NCBI GenBank assembly: GCA_009741485.1
Contig: CM019237.1
Coordinates: forward strand, 49,848,050-49,912,049
Direction of reading: 5' to 3'
DNA length: 64,000 nt
Source: Malurus cyaneus samueli
Taxonomy: Eukaryota; Chordata; Aves; Passeriformes; Maluridae
Shown: positions 13,768-26,755 of the stretch, in pieces
Numbering within the stretch: the stretch's first letter is position 1
Layout: each line of letters opens with the position of its first letter
The notes under the pieces: generated by a model
The model's database searches: none
The model's input: the letters and a program-made list of their open reading frames with translations, nothing else
What the model was told of the DNA's origin: nothing
Program-made: the position numbers and the translations under genes

Positions 13768-14320
13768 GGCCTGGCTTGGAAGGACCTTAAAGATCATCTC
13801 ATTCCAACACCCTCTGCAATGGGCAGGGACACCTTCCACTATCCCAGGGTGCTCAGAGCCCCATCCAACCTGGCCTTGGACACTGCCAGGGATGGGGCAG
13901 CCACAGCTTCTCTGGGCAACCTGTGCCAGGGCCTCATCACCCTCACAGGGAACAATTTCTTCCCAATATCCCATCTAATCCTACTGTCAGTGTGAAGCCA
14001 TTGCCCCTTGTCCTGTCACTCCAGGCCCTTGTCAAGAGTCTCTCTCCATCTTTCCTGTGGGCTCCCTTCAGGCACTGCAAGGCCACAGTGAGGTCACCCC
14101 AAAGCCTTCTCTTTTGCAGGTGAACAATCCCAACTCTCTCAGCCTTTCCTCCCAGCAGAGCTGCTCCATCCCTCTGATCCCCTCGGTGTCCCTGCTCTGG
14201 ACTGGCTCCAGCAGCTCCCTGTCCTTGCTGTGCTGGGCCCAGGGCTGGATGCAGCTCTGCAGGGGGGTTCAGCAGAGCAGAGGGGCAGAATCCCCTCCCT
14301 TAGTCTGCTGGATCCTCACC
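13768..14320 (-). mobile_element. CR1 LINE 3' fragment (pair member B)
   Basis: About 550 bases in minus orientation, beginning with ggcttggaaggaccttaaagatcatctc and extending past gggctggatgcagctctgcagg. The terminal ATTCTRTG repeats are missing. Near-identical over about 195 bases to the inverted copy at 3555-4042. Confidence 0.93.
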
Positions 14321-16287
14321 TTCTGTGAACTGAATCAACTCGCTCATCTGACTGCAGCATTGTTACAGTATTCTAAAACAAATAAAAGTTTATTCTACTG
14401 TATCTTGTTTGATCTGGTTTGCAAAAAATAAACCGGTTAATTTCTGTGATATGCCCTTTGAGATGCTATTTTTTTAAAATCTAAATTTAAACTAAATCAG
14501 TCTCTGGTCCCACCAAGGACAAATATTTTAAAAGTGGTGCCAGCCATGCCTTTTAGCCTGCTGTCTCTCCTTTATAATTATTGATGTTGGCATTATACCA
14601 AGAACCCTTTTCTTGGTGTATCAATAGAGCTGCGTTTAATTTGACATTTTCCTTGTGGAATAAAAAACTGGTCTCAGTCACAGCATCCGTTTCAATGGGT
14701 GCTTTCAAGCCACAGAAACCATTATTTCTCTGTTTTAACAGTATTATCTTTGCTTGATATAATTTAGAAAATAATTCAAAAATTCTACACTAAATGATAT
14801 CCAGAAAGCAGGAAGTTATTTGCAACAGAGCACATCATTCTGAATGGCCATGTCAGGTGCGTGAAGCAAATCTCCTGGCACACCCTTATCAATGGGCTAA
14901 GGAGAAACTCCCTGTAGAGAGTAGTGCTATCCACGTAGGGAACTGCCTTCCTGACCTTCAAACGCTGGCATTTTGGCCTCATTGCCCTGCTGTGTTCTCT
15001 TGGGTCAGCTCCACACCAGGCTGCATCGAGATGCTGTGAATTACTGAACCCCGAGAAGAATTAGGATTTGAATCTTGTTCTTATCTGAATGCACACCCTA
15101 AGGTAAGAATGGGATGAAGTAAATGTCTGGTTTTGTATCATGTCTGGTGTTGCAGGCTTTCTACCACAGCCACCTTCAGGACATGAATTATTCACTAGAA
15201 ATAACAAGAAGACTGGCACTCAGTAAAAACCTGTCAGGTTTTCAGGTCCCATTCAGATGCTAACATTAGCTTTCATCTTTCAGATAATACATATACAAGT
15301 CATTTGTTTAACCTATTATTCAGCAAATGAACTACAGGTCACATTAAAGTTAATTTATGAAATCACTTAAGTGAAACCCAACACCTGGCTTTACCTTTCA
15401 CCTCTGCAGAGCTGTTTGCAGGCTGTATCACGTATCATTGCGAGTGTTTTTCATTAGGGTCAGCAACAAAGGTGACAAAATTAAAGCACGATAGCTGGAT
15501 TTAAGAAAAGCAAGTCTTGGTCAGCTTAATTGCAGAGGCCCTTGAAACTGAGCTTTGCCATCTCAGCGCTAATTCCCAAATTGTGGTGTGTGTATCTCTG
15601 TATTAAAACCCTGCTTTGAAGGCATTGCAATGTCTCATCATATCAAATATTGAAGAAACATGATCAGTTTGTGCTGCAGCATGGCACTACCACTGAGCTA
15701 ACCAATTCCTCCTGTCACCTGTCTGTATTAAAATCAGGAGCCTGGGAATGTGGGAAGTGTTTGTCTAAAATAATAACCATAACTTTTGTGAAGTTCACAT
15801 GATCATGCTCAGTCAACATGCAAGGAAACTAAACAGGCTCCTGTGACCATAGAACCTCCACGCTCTCACCATTCCTGCACGTGTAACAAAAAGTCAGAAG
15901 TGTCCTCAGAAAAAAAAGGCTGTCAAAATATAGCAGAAAATTTGCTCTGGTTTTCCTCAGTGTAGCTTTTATAATTCTGTTAAGTGGGCACACAAGCAAA
16001 TACTGACAACTTGCAAGTATTTGTAACTTCTCCTATGTTTCTAAATTTGCTGAGGTAAATTTTTCACTTTCCCCTTTTTCAGATTTTTATCTCCAGCTTT
16101 GTCAAGCTTAAAGTATCGGAATGGGTTGTTTTTTTCCCCTTCATTCAAGGCACTCCATATATATTTATATATGCTTTCATTTTTCCTCTTTTAGTGGGTA
16201 GTGGACAGTTACCGCTCATGAAAGAGTTTGGGATCATTACTGTAGTATTGAATATGGCACATTTATCAGCGAAGACCTGCACACTCC
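14321..16287. other. Non-coding sequence
   Basis: AT-rich; nothing recognised on either strand. Confidence 0.5.
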
Positions 16288-16875
16288 TCTTCTTCCTGAT
16301 GTCCAGTCTGAAACTCCACTGGAATAACTTGAGGCCATTTCCTCTCATCCTGTCCCTTGATCCCAGGAAGCAGAGCTCGATCCCCCCTGGCTGTCCCCTC
16401 CTGTCAGGGAGTTGTGCAGAGCCAGAAGGTCCCCCCTGAGCCTCCTTTTCTCCAGGCTGAGCCCCCCCAGCTCCCTCAGCCCCTCCTGGTGCTCCAGACC
16501 CTTCCCCAGCTCCGTTCTCTTCTCTGGACACGCTCCAGCCCCTCAGTGTCCATCTGGCAGTGAGGGGGCCCAGAACTGGACACAGGATTTGAGGTGTGGC
16601 CTCAGCAGTGGCCAGCACAGGGGACAGTCACTGCCCTGGCCCTGCTGCCACCCCATGGCTGGCACAGCCCAGGTGCCATTGGCCTCTTGCTCCCCTGGGC
16701 ACAGCTGGGCTCAGTCCAGCCACTGTCCCCAGCCCCCCAGGGCCTTTCCCAGCTTTCCAGCCCCTCTGTCCCAGCCTGGAGCTGCAGGGCTTGGTGTGAC
16801 CCAAGGGCAGGGCCTGGTCCTTGGCCCTGTTGACCCTCGGACCCCTGGCCTCAGTCCATGGATCCAGCCTGTAAA
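16288..16875 (-). mobile_element. CR1 LINE fragment, divergent subfamily
   Basis: GC-rich block from tcttcctgatgtccagtctg through ccaggctgagccccccca and ccccatggctggcacagccc. Typical of the CR1 region just upstream of the 3' UTR, minus orientation. Long open frames across it are by-products of its composition. Confidence 0.88.
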
Positions 16876-17363
16876 TCTCAAAATAAATTTAAACCTGATG
16901 ATGATATTGCTGGTAGTGACAAAAGCCCAGTATGCAGAGCTTCTCAGCGGAAGAAAGGTCACCACTAACCTGTCTTATATTTGAAATATCTCTGAGTTAC
17001 CTTTTGACCTCTAAACTGTCACTTGATCTCCCATGGCACAATTGCGAGAAATGACTGTTGATCTATGTGCTGCCTCAGCATAAAGAATTCTGAGGACAAA
17101 TGACTGAGAAAGGCTCATGTCTCCTCTCAGATCCACTGCCACAGGTTCAGTGTCTCCTACCTACACTGCTCACTATTTCTGAAGAGAGAATAGAAGAAAT
17201 TCGGGAGGTAGAATTCCTTCTTTGGTTCCTCCTTAGCAAGTACAGACCGCTTGATATTCACAAGCCAAATACAACCTTGAGGTTCCCTTATTTCTGGCCA
17301 GTTTTTGATTTCTTGATTCAAACTTGAGTGTACTCTGAATGGATTTTAAAGGGTTGCCAAGCC

Positions 17364-17532
17364 TAGAAGGGGCTACCCAGAAGGTGGTGGAGTCTCCATC
17401 CCTGGAGGTGCTCAAGAAACAACTGGATGTGGCACTCAGTGCTCTGGTGTAACTGACAAAGTCAAAGGTTGGATTTGATATCTTGGAGGTCTTTTCCAAC
17501 CTTCATGATTCCATGATTCTGTGGTTCTATGG
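17364..17532 (+). mobile_element. CR1 LINE 3' fragment
   Basis: ctacccagaaggtggtggagtctccatccctggaggtgctcaag-type sequence, then ggaggtcttttccaaccttcatgattc and two ATTCTGTGG-like terminal units. Confidence 0.92.
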
Positions 17533-20500
17533 AGGGGACCTTAAGGGCAGTCCTTTAAAGAAGCTCCACATCAAAACGCCCAACCAAACGACCAACAATC
17601 AAACAACAAACCAAAAACACCAGCACCAACCCAAAACTCAGGAAAGTCTCATTCAGAAAAGTCTCCCTGGAGGGAAATCACTGGAAATCTGATACTCTAC
17701 TTGTCTATTATTAGATCAAACATTACATAACAATAAATATATTAGACACAAGTGAGTCCATAATTACATTATTTCTTCAAATACAGATTTTCTCTGAAAT
17801 TTTCTCCAAAATTTCTTCAGATACACATTTAATTCCAAAAGTCTTTCATCTCAAGTGCACGGAAGAAGCAGAATGGGAGTAAAGCCCAATGAAAATCTGC
17901 CTTCCTCACCCTAAAGTGCAGAACACTTTGGTAGTGAGCCACAGTAGAACTTGCAGCAGAGATGACATTGCTTTGTCACAATGCAGCCCAGGTGAAATTG
18001 GGAACAGCATAAGAGGAGGTGGATATAAAGAGGTTGCACAATAGAGAACTGTTAAAGCAAAATGTTAATATTCTGGAAAAGCAATAGGCAATCTGCCTGC
18101 AAGCTACTGATCCATAAAAAGACAAACAATTTTCAGCAAATCTACTTTAAGTGATTTTTGTTGAATCTTCTCTCCCAGGAGAAGAATTCACCCTGCCACA
18201 GCTCCGCTCCCCAAACCTTAATTTTCTGAAACATACAGGAAGATTAGTGCATAAAGGAGAGACCATCTGTTTCCTCTCATCACTAAACCAAAGATGGTTT
18301 CCTCTGTGCAGAAGATTGCAGTCCTTAAGATCTTGAGACTGTAAGCATTTGTTATTTGAATGCAAGCAGGCAGGAGTCTAACAGGTCATTATTTCCTTTT
18401 AAAATGAGGGAGGGAAGTTGCATCACCAATCATTATTTCACTTCATTTCAATCTTATCTCTTTTCTGACTTTAATGGGCAACCGAAGGCACATGGTCAGC
18501 AGAACTCAGTTTCAACCAGGATTTTGTTTTGTTTTCCCCATGGAATACCTGTGTGACTCCAGGCATTGAGCCACATTTTTAACACATGCACATATGAACC
18601 ACTGGAAGAATCCTCTTCGATGCAAATGTGTGTCTGGTACATATTATTAATGCTATTTTATATGACAAGCTCTTTCGTTTTCATGGGTTGGCACTGTTGA
18701 AATAGTTGATTAACGCACATTCAGGAGCAAGCCTGTTTCTTGAGACTTGATGTTCCCACCTCTCACACTTCTTCATTCCATCTAGAGGCAATAATGGGGT
18801 TTTGCCTCCTTGGATTGTTCCATTTTCATGGTTAACATGTTTTCTAAAGACAGGAAGGTCTTTTAAATATAGGCAAGCAAAAGCTGGAGCTGTCCCTCTC
18901 AGATTCATTTCTGCAGCTGAGGGTTTAAAGGTGATCAATGCCTAAAGTTGATTGCACCCATGTATCCAAGATCCATTGAAATTCATGATGTCACTATCTG
19001 GAATTCACTGCTTCAGCCCAGAAAATAATGTTTCCCTTCTTCTCTGTAGCTATTCTAGAACCATCAAAACTGTTCTGCGATTTGAAACACTGCAAATCTG
19101 AAAAGCTACACCTCTGGCCTACACGTGATGTATTTTTGACATCTGCTTCAAAATTCCTCTGAATCGGTGGACTTGGAGGAAGAGGGAACAATAAGAGTCC
19201 ACATGGCCAAAAAAGTTTTTTTTCATTCCAGCTATTGCTATTGGGTACACATTGTACAAAGTGAATTTGGCAACTATTTAAAATTAGAAGAAAAAAAACA
19301 AAAAAAAAAAAAATCCACCCCAAAACCAGAATATCAGAGAGATATCAGCCCAGTTGTATGCTCAGTCTGATTGCATGCTCCTTTCTCTATACTCAGCATG
19401 GCACTGTGGAAAGGATTAGAAACCCTGTGATTATGAATCTTCCATGTGTTTTACACCTATTTTACCGAGGAATAAAAATGCTACATGTCAGTCATTCCAG
19501 AAGTTTTCCTATAGTTCTGTTATCTGACTATCATGCCTCTTCTGAATTATTTTTTATACCCTGTCTCCATGCAGATCTTCCTTTCAATAGCATCCATGGG
19601 CTTCTTCACAGAGCAGAGAAAAATGTCCCTCCTCATCTTCTTTTTGTCTGCCTTTGTCATCGCATTCCCACAGTTTGCACCCCTAACTATTTATCTCCTA
19701 TACTCAGGGGGTCTGCAATCCCCGCTCCCACTTTCAGATTACCAGTATTTTCACTGTTTATCTCCCAAGGTTATACAGTACCTTCCTTCTCCAGCTCCCA
19801 GCTGCCCTTGTGGTGGGAGTTTTGCCCTCACAGAGAAAACCAAACAAAAAAGCAAGCACGTTGCCTTTGCCAAGAGTCGTTTCTGCAGAGACCATTTGGA
19901 GGGCCCTGCTGTCCCACAGAACTTAAATTGGGACCTTTCAGCAGCTCATGATTTTACTTGAAAGAGAAAAAAGAAAACAGATCTGTTGAGAGAAGTTTCC
20001 CAAGTGAAACTCAAGTCTCAGAAGGCAAGGAAAGAAGGCTCTTTTTTAAAACATAAGCTACTATAAACTTTAGCACTATAAACTACTGCTCTGGAATTGG
20101 GATAAATTTAGTATGGATTCATCACTGAGCAGTAACTTCTCCTGGTATGTGAGCTATCTGTGAAGCTGTCTTCACTGGACTCTACGGAGGGGTAAACAGA
20201 CTGGCATGTATCTCGTTATACACATGCTCTTGCATGGGAAAATCCATTTTAATCCCTGGAATTTCAGCTTTCCCCACTCTGTTCTTAGCCAGACAGCTGC
20301 TTTGAGGAAAATCTTTTATCTTCAAGCAACACAAGAAGCAAGCAGCATGGACTGCATGTGACCAGAAGCAAAACTTCTACTGCAAACACTGACTGCTTTG
20401 AGCTGTTTCAAACATCTGATTTCTGCTAAAAATTGTTCTGGGAGCAAAGGACAGTGAACAAGAGAGAAAAGAATCAGAAATTAGAGGATTAATTAGGATG

Positions 20501-23500
20501 TGATCATAACTCTTTTTTTTGTCACAAATTCTTCTAGAAGTCTTTTCATGGTTTTTGACTTTGAAGACCACATACAGGACAAAATCCATCTACTTTGGGA
20601 GACCAACTCAGTGAGCCAAGGACTTTACATTTACAATATTTGTTTTCCATCTTTCAGTGCTCTGCTGGCTGTCAAACCAATGCACATTTCATGGAGCATG
20701 AAGGGAATCACTGGAGAGAAAGGGGAAAGAGCTGCTGAGGTCACTGATCCCACTGCTGATGTGAGGGCAGATTTTGGGGTTGTCAGGTCAAGTTTTCTTC
20801 ATGTGGTGAGCAGTTCACTCTCTTTGGCCTGGAATCTTCTCCCACTCACCTGATGTGAACTGAATGGACTTACGTGAAGACCAGCACTTAAACTTAGCTA
20901 AGTGTGACAAAAAAAAAGAGAAAAGTCCTTACTTCATATATTTATTTGCACTTAGATTAAGTGCAGTTTGGTGTTTTTCATATTCATCTTGCATTTGGAT
21001 ATTATCAGATTAGTCTAAATTTAATCCTGTGAGAAAAAAAAAATTAAAAAGGATTGTTGTTGGGCCACCTTGACCACCAGACATTATTAGGGGACCGTTC
21101 AAACTAAATTTCACAGCGAGAAATGGAAAGATTATTTCCTTAAACATCTGAGCAAAGAATAATCTGCAGAGACAGGGAAACTTCACAGGATACAAAAATC
21201 TGGCAACATATTCAATCGGATTTTTTTTTTAGTTTTTTTTTTATATTTTAACAAGAAAGTATAAGTAATTATAACCAAAAGGAAAAAAATATATTTTGAA
21301 GGTCATTAAGAAGGGTAAGGGCAGAATATCTTATCAAATTTACCAAAGCTCAAAGGCTAGGTTTTTGGAAAGCTGGAGATTTGGAAGATGGGAGTGCCTG
21401 CATAAAAATGTTCACTATCACAGCTCTGCCCTCATGCCAGACTGTTTTAATCTTGAACTACCTAAGGGAATGAGATACAATCATACCATTTAATCTTAAT
21501 TTATGTATAGTAAAGGCATTTCTGTGCCTTGTTTTTTGATCACAATAATTCTTCTTATTTGTTACAGCTCCAGATAACATGAGGTCCAAACTGGATCAGT
21601 GCTATTGAAAGAAAATTTTATTCTTTCCCTGAGTTATGTTCTGCGGTGTCTGAGATACCAAAACAAAATTTCAAGTACTGATAGCAACCTTAAGCTCCAT
21701 TAAGCTTTTCTGCCAATAGAGAAACAAGCACAAGGGCTGTACCACCAGGGTGAAGCACAGCAGAGCTGTCACCTCAGTAGAGTCAGTATTTTTTAATCCT
21801 ATTCATTATTCTTAACTGCCACAAATATCAGCTGTTTCTTCCTTGTATTATTGACTTGACAAACACACTTTGAGATATGGGCTCTAATTTCAGGTGTCTC
21901 TGGAACAGAATAATGTCATTCTCAGAATGGGCATCAGGAATATAAAACTATTCTCCTCACAGATTATTCTTCTGTGGTTTTCTCAGCCTTTAATTCCCTG
22001 AAAAGTGGGAGGTGTCTAATGAATTTTGAGAAGAAATGGAACTAGTAGGGGAAAAAATTAGAGCAATGTTCTGCTGGATAACATGAGTTAGATGACTAGA
22101 GACATCTCATCCAGAGCAGTAATGTTTTGTTTCACTTTCTTATCTGATTTTCATGACTCTTACTACAAATAATATTATTCAGGTGTAACCATAATTTCAT
22201 GTATATTCTATTCATGGCACTCTGTCTCATTTCAGCTACGAAATGAGCTTCAAAATTTTCAGTTTGAGCTTCAAAGTTTTCAACTCTTTTCATTTAGTAT
22301 TTTTATTTCTGTTCCAAATTTTGGACAAAATATAGGAGGGAAAAATTAGAAAAAATAGAAATAGAAGAAGTAGAAATTCCTACTTCTCAACTTCTGTAGT
22401 GTTGGAACAAGTGACCATCTATAAGCTACTATTATGTAATAAACTGCATCAGAAGAAAGGCAGAAGTCTTTCTGAAAACAGTTTGCGTTTTATGTGCCAC
22501 ACACTGGCATGTCTCACAATCATAAATTTACATTGGAACAGAGCTGAGGTTCTTACACTATTTCTTGACTCTTTTAAAAGTGTTTACACTGATAATGTGG
22601 CCCTTGAGTGGAGCTGATTTATTGAAATTTCCTTCAGAAATGTAACAAAAGCTGCTCTCAGTGCCATGGTTGCTTGAGACAAAAGATTGATGGAAATTTC
22701 CTGTACATCCTGCAGCCTTTTCACTCGAGGTATTAACATCAGAATCCCATTTAGAGATATTACTCTCATTTTAGCCAGGTCTTTTACTGAAAGGAAGAGA
22801 CTGGTGAAATCAATTCACCCTATGAAGGAAAGATAACACTGTGCTGGCATCAGCCTTTTAAAAGTTCACTGGGATCAGTGGCCACGGAATCCTGGCCAGT
22901 GCAAATTTTCCTTCTTTCCCCTCCTCTTTCACCCATTGTTCTGTGACTAACATTTCCAGCAGGAAGCAGAAAGGATAATAATGAAGAAGCAGAAATGGGG
23001 GGTGATTTTCACTTTACCCCATCCTTACATCTTGAGAGGTTCAAGGTGGTCATCAAGGGGTGTTTTCACAGGCTGGATTTCAATACTCTCTTTGGGAGGT
23101 TCATTACACTGAATTCTTGGAGCTTCAGGCTTTGGGGGTTTTTTAAGTCATTCCCTATTACTTTCTTCCCCCTATATAACCTTTCTCCAAGCTTTTCACA
23201 CCCTCTTTAAAAAGCTATTAGCAGCCTATTCCTTTAGAAATTGGGTACGTTTATTTGCTCAGATGGATCTTTGGAGCTGGGTCCTACACAGAGAATGGGG
23301 GGTTATGTAGCCTGAGAACAACTTCCGTTTATTCAAAGAACCTTCCTCAGAATGGACTTGCCAGTCCCTGTGTCCCAGGGGAGAGCAAGAGAATATTCTT
23401 TCCTCGTTTTCACCTGATTCACCTGTTTATCGGCAATCACATCTTCCTGGCCTTGAGCCATGGCAAAAGAATTTGTCATTATCCTATATCCCATCCATTC

Positions 23501-24728
23501 TCTTACAAGTGTTTCTGCTTTTCCTTGGACTGTATCTCTCCAGAGGACAACTTCCCCTTGTGCCTATCCTCAAACTATGGAAACCATAACAAAACTGAGC
23601 AATTTCTACACAACCACATGTAAACACCCTTCTAGGCTTGAGTTTCATTTTTTTTTGGAGGGTGGGTATGTAGCTAGATTTTATTTTTAGAATCTCCTTG
23701 TATAGTGAATAAAGTAAGTTGTGAGGAGACATTTTTATTCTCATTCATACCAGTGCAAACACAGAGAATGGCAAAGCTCACCATGGAGCTCTCAAGTGTT
23801 CATCTCAGGGTAAGGGAAGTTTTACCAGCAATTCATATGAACAGAGTCAGGGAAGTCAGAGTTTTAGCTGTCACATTTACTCAGCTGCACTAACCTGGAT
23901 GGCCAGTTTTAAAAACTACCATTAACTGTTGCTTGTCCCTTTCTTTTTTCCATCAGCTCTTGCTGATATTTCACACAGAAGCCCTGTTAAATGATCAAAG
24001 GCAAGTGATAAAAGCTGCCTTTGTGCACTGCATTCTGGTGTATCAAAATGCTTTAAATATACCTTATTAAAAAAAATATTTTCTATTAGATTACATTTCT
24101 ATTTTTTCTTCCAGGATCTCAAACCTTGCCGAACAAAACCCCAATTTAAATGAAGGAAAGTTGGGACAGCTATGAGCTCTTGGACTCATTCTCTTTATAG
24201 TTATTTGTACCTTGAAGGTTTTCAGTATGGGGTTTATTTGTGGCAATTTCCAAAGGAGGCTGAGATGGGAGTGCCATTTTGGCAAAACAGGCTGGAAAAA
24301 GCTACTGAGAAGAAATATGTCCCTAAGCATTTAAAGATCTTTACTCTTCCCTCTATGTGTGCCTAACAAATACATGCAGGGAGAAGCCTGTTTTTGTTTG
24401 TTCACACTAACCAAGCACAAAAAGAATGGAAAAATCAAGCAAAGCCAAAGCAACCCAGGAGCTCCCCTGGATGTGGTGCTGAGCCTGGGAATTCTCCACC
24501 TGCATAGCCAGGCAGTGCCAGTGGGGCCCAGGGATCACCACAGAGGATGGAGAATGGCATTGGGAAAACTCTGAGAGGAGAATTTTGTTCTTTAGTGCAT
24601 CATTCTCATGGTGTAATGCTGAGCAAAGGCAGTAATTTCTGTAATCAGATAGGAAAGGTTTTGCTATTACATCCTATTTGCCTGGCACCCTGAGCTGTGC
24701 AGGGTCAATGAGAGAAAGAGTTGAAAGA
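17533..24728. other. Long gene-poor stretch
   Basis: 7.2 kb. Contains A-rich runs at 19291-19313, T runs at 21221-21242, and a short local duplication near 22244-22285. The longest open frame (19358-19951 plus, 197 codons) shows no recognisable domain. Confidence 0.55.
22244..22285. repeat. Short tandem duplication (about 21 bp, two copies)
   Basis: gagcttcaaaattttcag is followed by gagcttcaaagttttcaa; two imperfect copies side by side. Confidence 0.55.
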
Positions 24729-24898
24729 AACTTGCCCAGAGAAGTTGTGGCTGCCCCATCCCTGGCAGTGTCCAAGGCCAGGTTGGATGGGGCTTTGAGC
24801 AACCTGAGATAGTGGAAGGTGCCCCTGCCCATGGCAGAGGGTAGGATTGGTTGAGCTTTATGGTCCCTTCCAACCCAAACCATTCTGTGATTCTGTGG
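24729..24898 (+). mobile_element. CR1 LINE 3' fragment
   Basis: cttgcccagagaagttgtgg through ccttccaacccaaaccattctgtgattctgtgg; the 3' end is complete. Confidence 0.93.
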
Positions 24899-25562
24899 AA
24901 ACTCATGGAATATCAGGAATTCCAGCAACTGGATGGTTTTGTGAGAATTCTGCACTCACAGATAGGATTTCCCCATTTTCCCCCCATCAGTTTTGTTTGT
25001 GACTCTCTGCTGAGCTGCCTTCACAGATACCTCAGCTCCAAATGGTTGCAGTGATTTGTCTGGTTTAAGTGAATCCAAATGATTGGTTATCCTCCACAGA
25101 GGTCTGTAACCTCCACGCAGCTGAGGGATGATAGCCCTGGTCCATTTATAAAACAGTCCTTAACCAAACTATAAATAGCACTGAGGCTGCTGCCACCCCT
25201 TCAGTCCCCAAAGGCTGCTCTGTTCATTCCTCACTCTTTGACACTCCTTACTGGAGCGTTAGAATCCCTGATCAGATGTCCTGGAGGATGGCCTGTGGCA
25301 GAGGAAGGAGCACTCTGCTGTGCAAGAAGGGAAGCAAACACTCACGCTTCATTAACTGCTGGAGCACACATCTGTTCCCAACTCCCACATTGGCATCCAT
25401 CTCACTGATGGGCAGGAATTGGGCAGACCCCGGAGTGAGCAAAGGAAAATTAATTCCTGCCTTCTATGCCCTCTTCTTCCCAAAAGCCACGATGAGCTTT
25501 ACTCTTTCAGGATAGAAACTGAGGGTCCTTGACTCAGCCAGGGCTCAGCATGGTTCAGTAAA
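24899..25562. other. Non-coding sequence between CR1 fragments
   Basis: No recognised content. Confidence 0.5.
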
Positions 25563-25692
25563 GTCACAGAATCACAGAATCACAGAGTCACAGAATGCTT
25601 TGGGTTGGAAGGGACCTTAAAGAGCATCTCATTCCAAACCCCTGGCCCAGGCAGGGACACCTCCACCAGACCAGGTTGCTCAAGACCCTTAT
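25563..25692 (-). mobile_element. CR1 LINE 3' fragment
   Basis: Starts with four ATTCTGTG-type terminal units (in reverse: cacagaatcacagaatcacag), then gctttgggttggaagggacc. Truncated after ccaggttgctcaagaccc. Confidence 0.95.
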
Positions 25693-26707
25693 TCCCTCCT
25701 TCCCCTGGTTGACAGAGAGAGGAATAAGGGGGCACTCTCCTTACATGACCCCTCAGCAGCAGCACTGATCCTTGCACTGCCAGAGAACAGATTTTGGCCA
25801 GTCACATGCAAAAAAGCTCCCACACATCCACATTCACCCTAACACATTAACTTAGCCTGACTCAAAACACCAGGCTCAACTCTGGCCTGAAAGTCACCTT
25901 GAAACCCAGAAGCACATGAGCACAAAGCTCCTCTGCCTTAGCTTTGTGGGTGAGGCAGGTTCAGGGCCCGGGTGAAACACTTTACTCCACCCAAAAGCAA
26001 AGCAGGATGCTCACTGCAGCACAGGACCTGTTAATCTCTGCAGCTAGCAAGATCACCCTGATCCTGTCTAGCACCAATTAAAGGTTTTCTTCCTTAGCCA
26101 TCTGCAGATTACATAAGTGGGGAGCCCCTCGGAGGCAGAAAAGAGGGGCTGTGGTGGCAGCTGTACCTACAAGGGATGGAAGTGGGAGCAATGAGTGGAA
26201 AGGGCTGTCACAACCAGCGTGGCTTTGCTGCGAGTAAAGGCTCTCCAGCTGGGGCTGCGTGGGCGGGAGCAGGGATTCTGCCAGCAAGCAGAAAGGTGGA
26301 GGAATTGTTGTGATGTGGTTAAGTTGTTTTGTTTTGTTTTTTTTTTTTAACACAAGCTGATTTTATTATCCTGTAGCCTCTTCCTCGTGTAGAGCTCTTG
26401 AAGGTAGCAGTTTACATCTCTTCAGACAGACTGGGCAGGCAGGGCTTGCATCAGCAGCCTCAAGCATTTTAAACCAATAGCAAAGAGCCCAACCAAAAGT
26501 AGTCCCTCCCTATCACCAGCAAAGCATTTTTGGTTGTTACCAGATTTCTCATCCTACGGCAGCTCCCATGTCCTATCCTTGTGTCCCACAGAGTGGAGTG
26601 TGTGTGAGTGTGTGAGTCCATGCATAAGAGACAGCAAAATGACAGCTGAGATCCTTTGAAAGTTGTCAAAATCCAACATGATTTCCAGGTGATGTGAGTT
26701 GTTGGGG

Positions 26708-26755
26708 TTTTTTTGGTTTTTTTGTTTTGTTTTTTTTTTTTTTCCCGGGGGGGGG
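26708..26755. repeat. T/G-rich tract ending in CCC-G9
   Basis: T-rich run with scattered G, then tttccc and nine guanines. Simple low-complexity DNA; the homopolymers make length errors likely. Confidence 0.8.

Noticed and set aside
14057..14431. 124-codon plus-strand frame shared with 3514-3750 (minus)
   Set aside because: The identical peptides come from the two inverted CR1 copies and are antisense to the element; not a gene family.
16412..16984. 190-codon plus-strand frame
   Set aside because: Lies within a CR1 fragment in the wrong orientation; composition artefact.
19358..19951. 197-codon plus-strand open frame
   Set aside because: Longest frame in the desert, but no motif, no splice context and no biased composition; lengths like this occur by chance in 64 kb.
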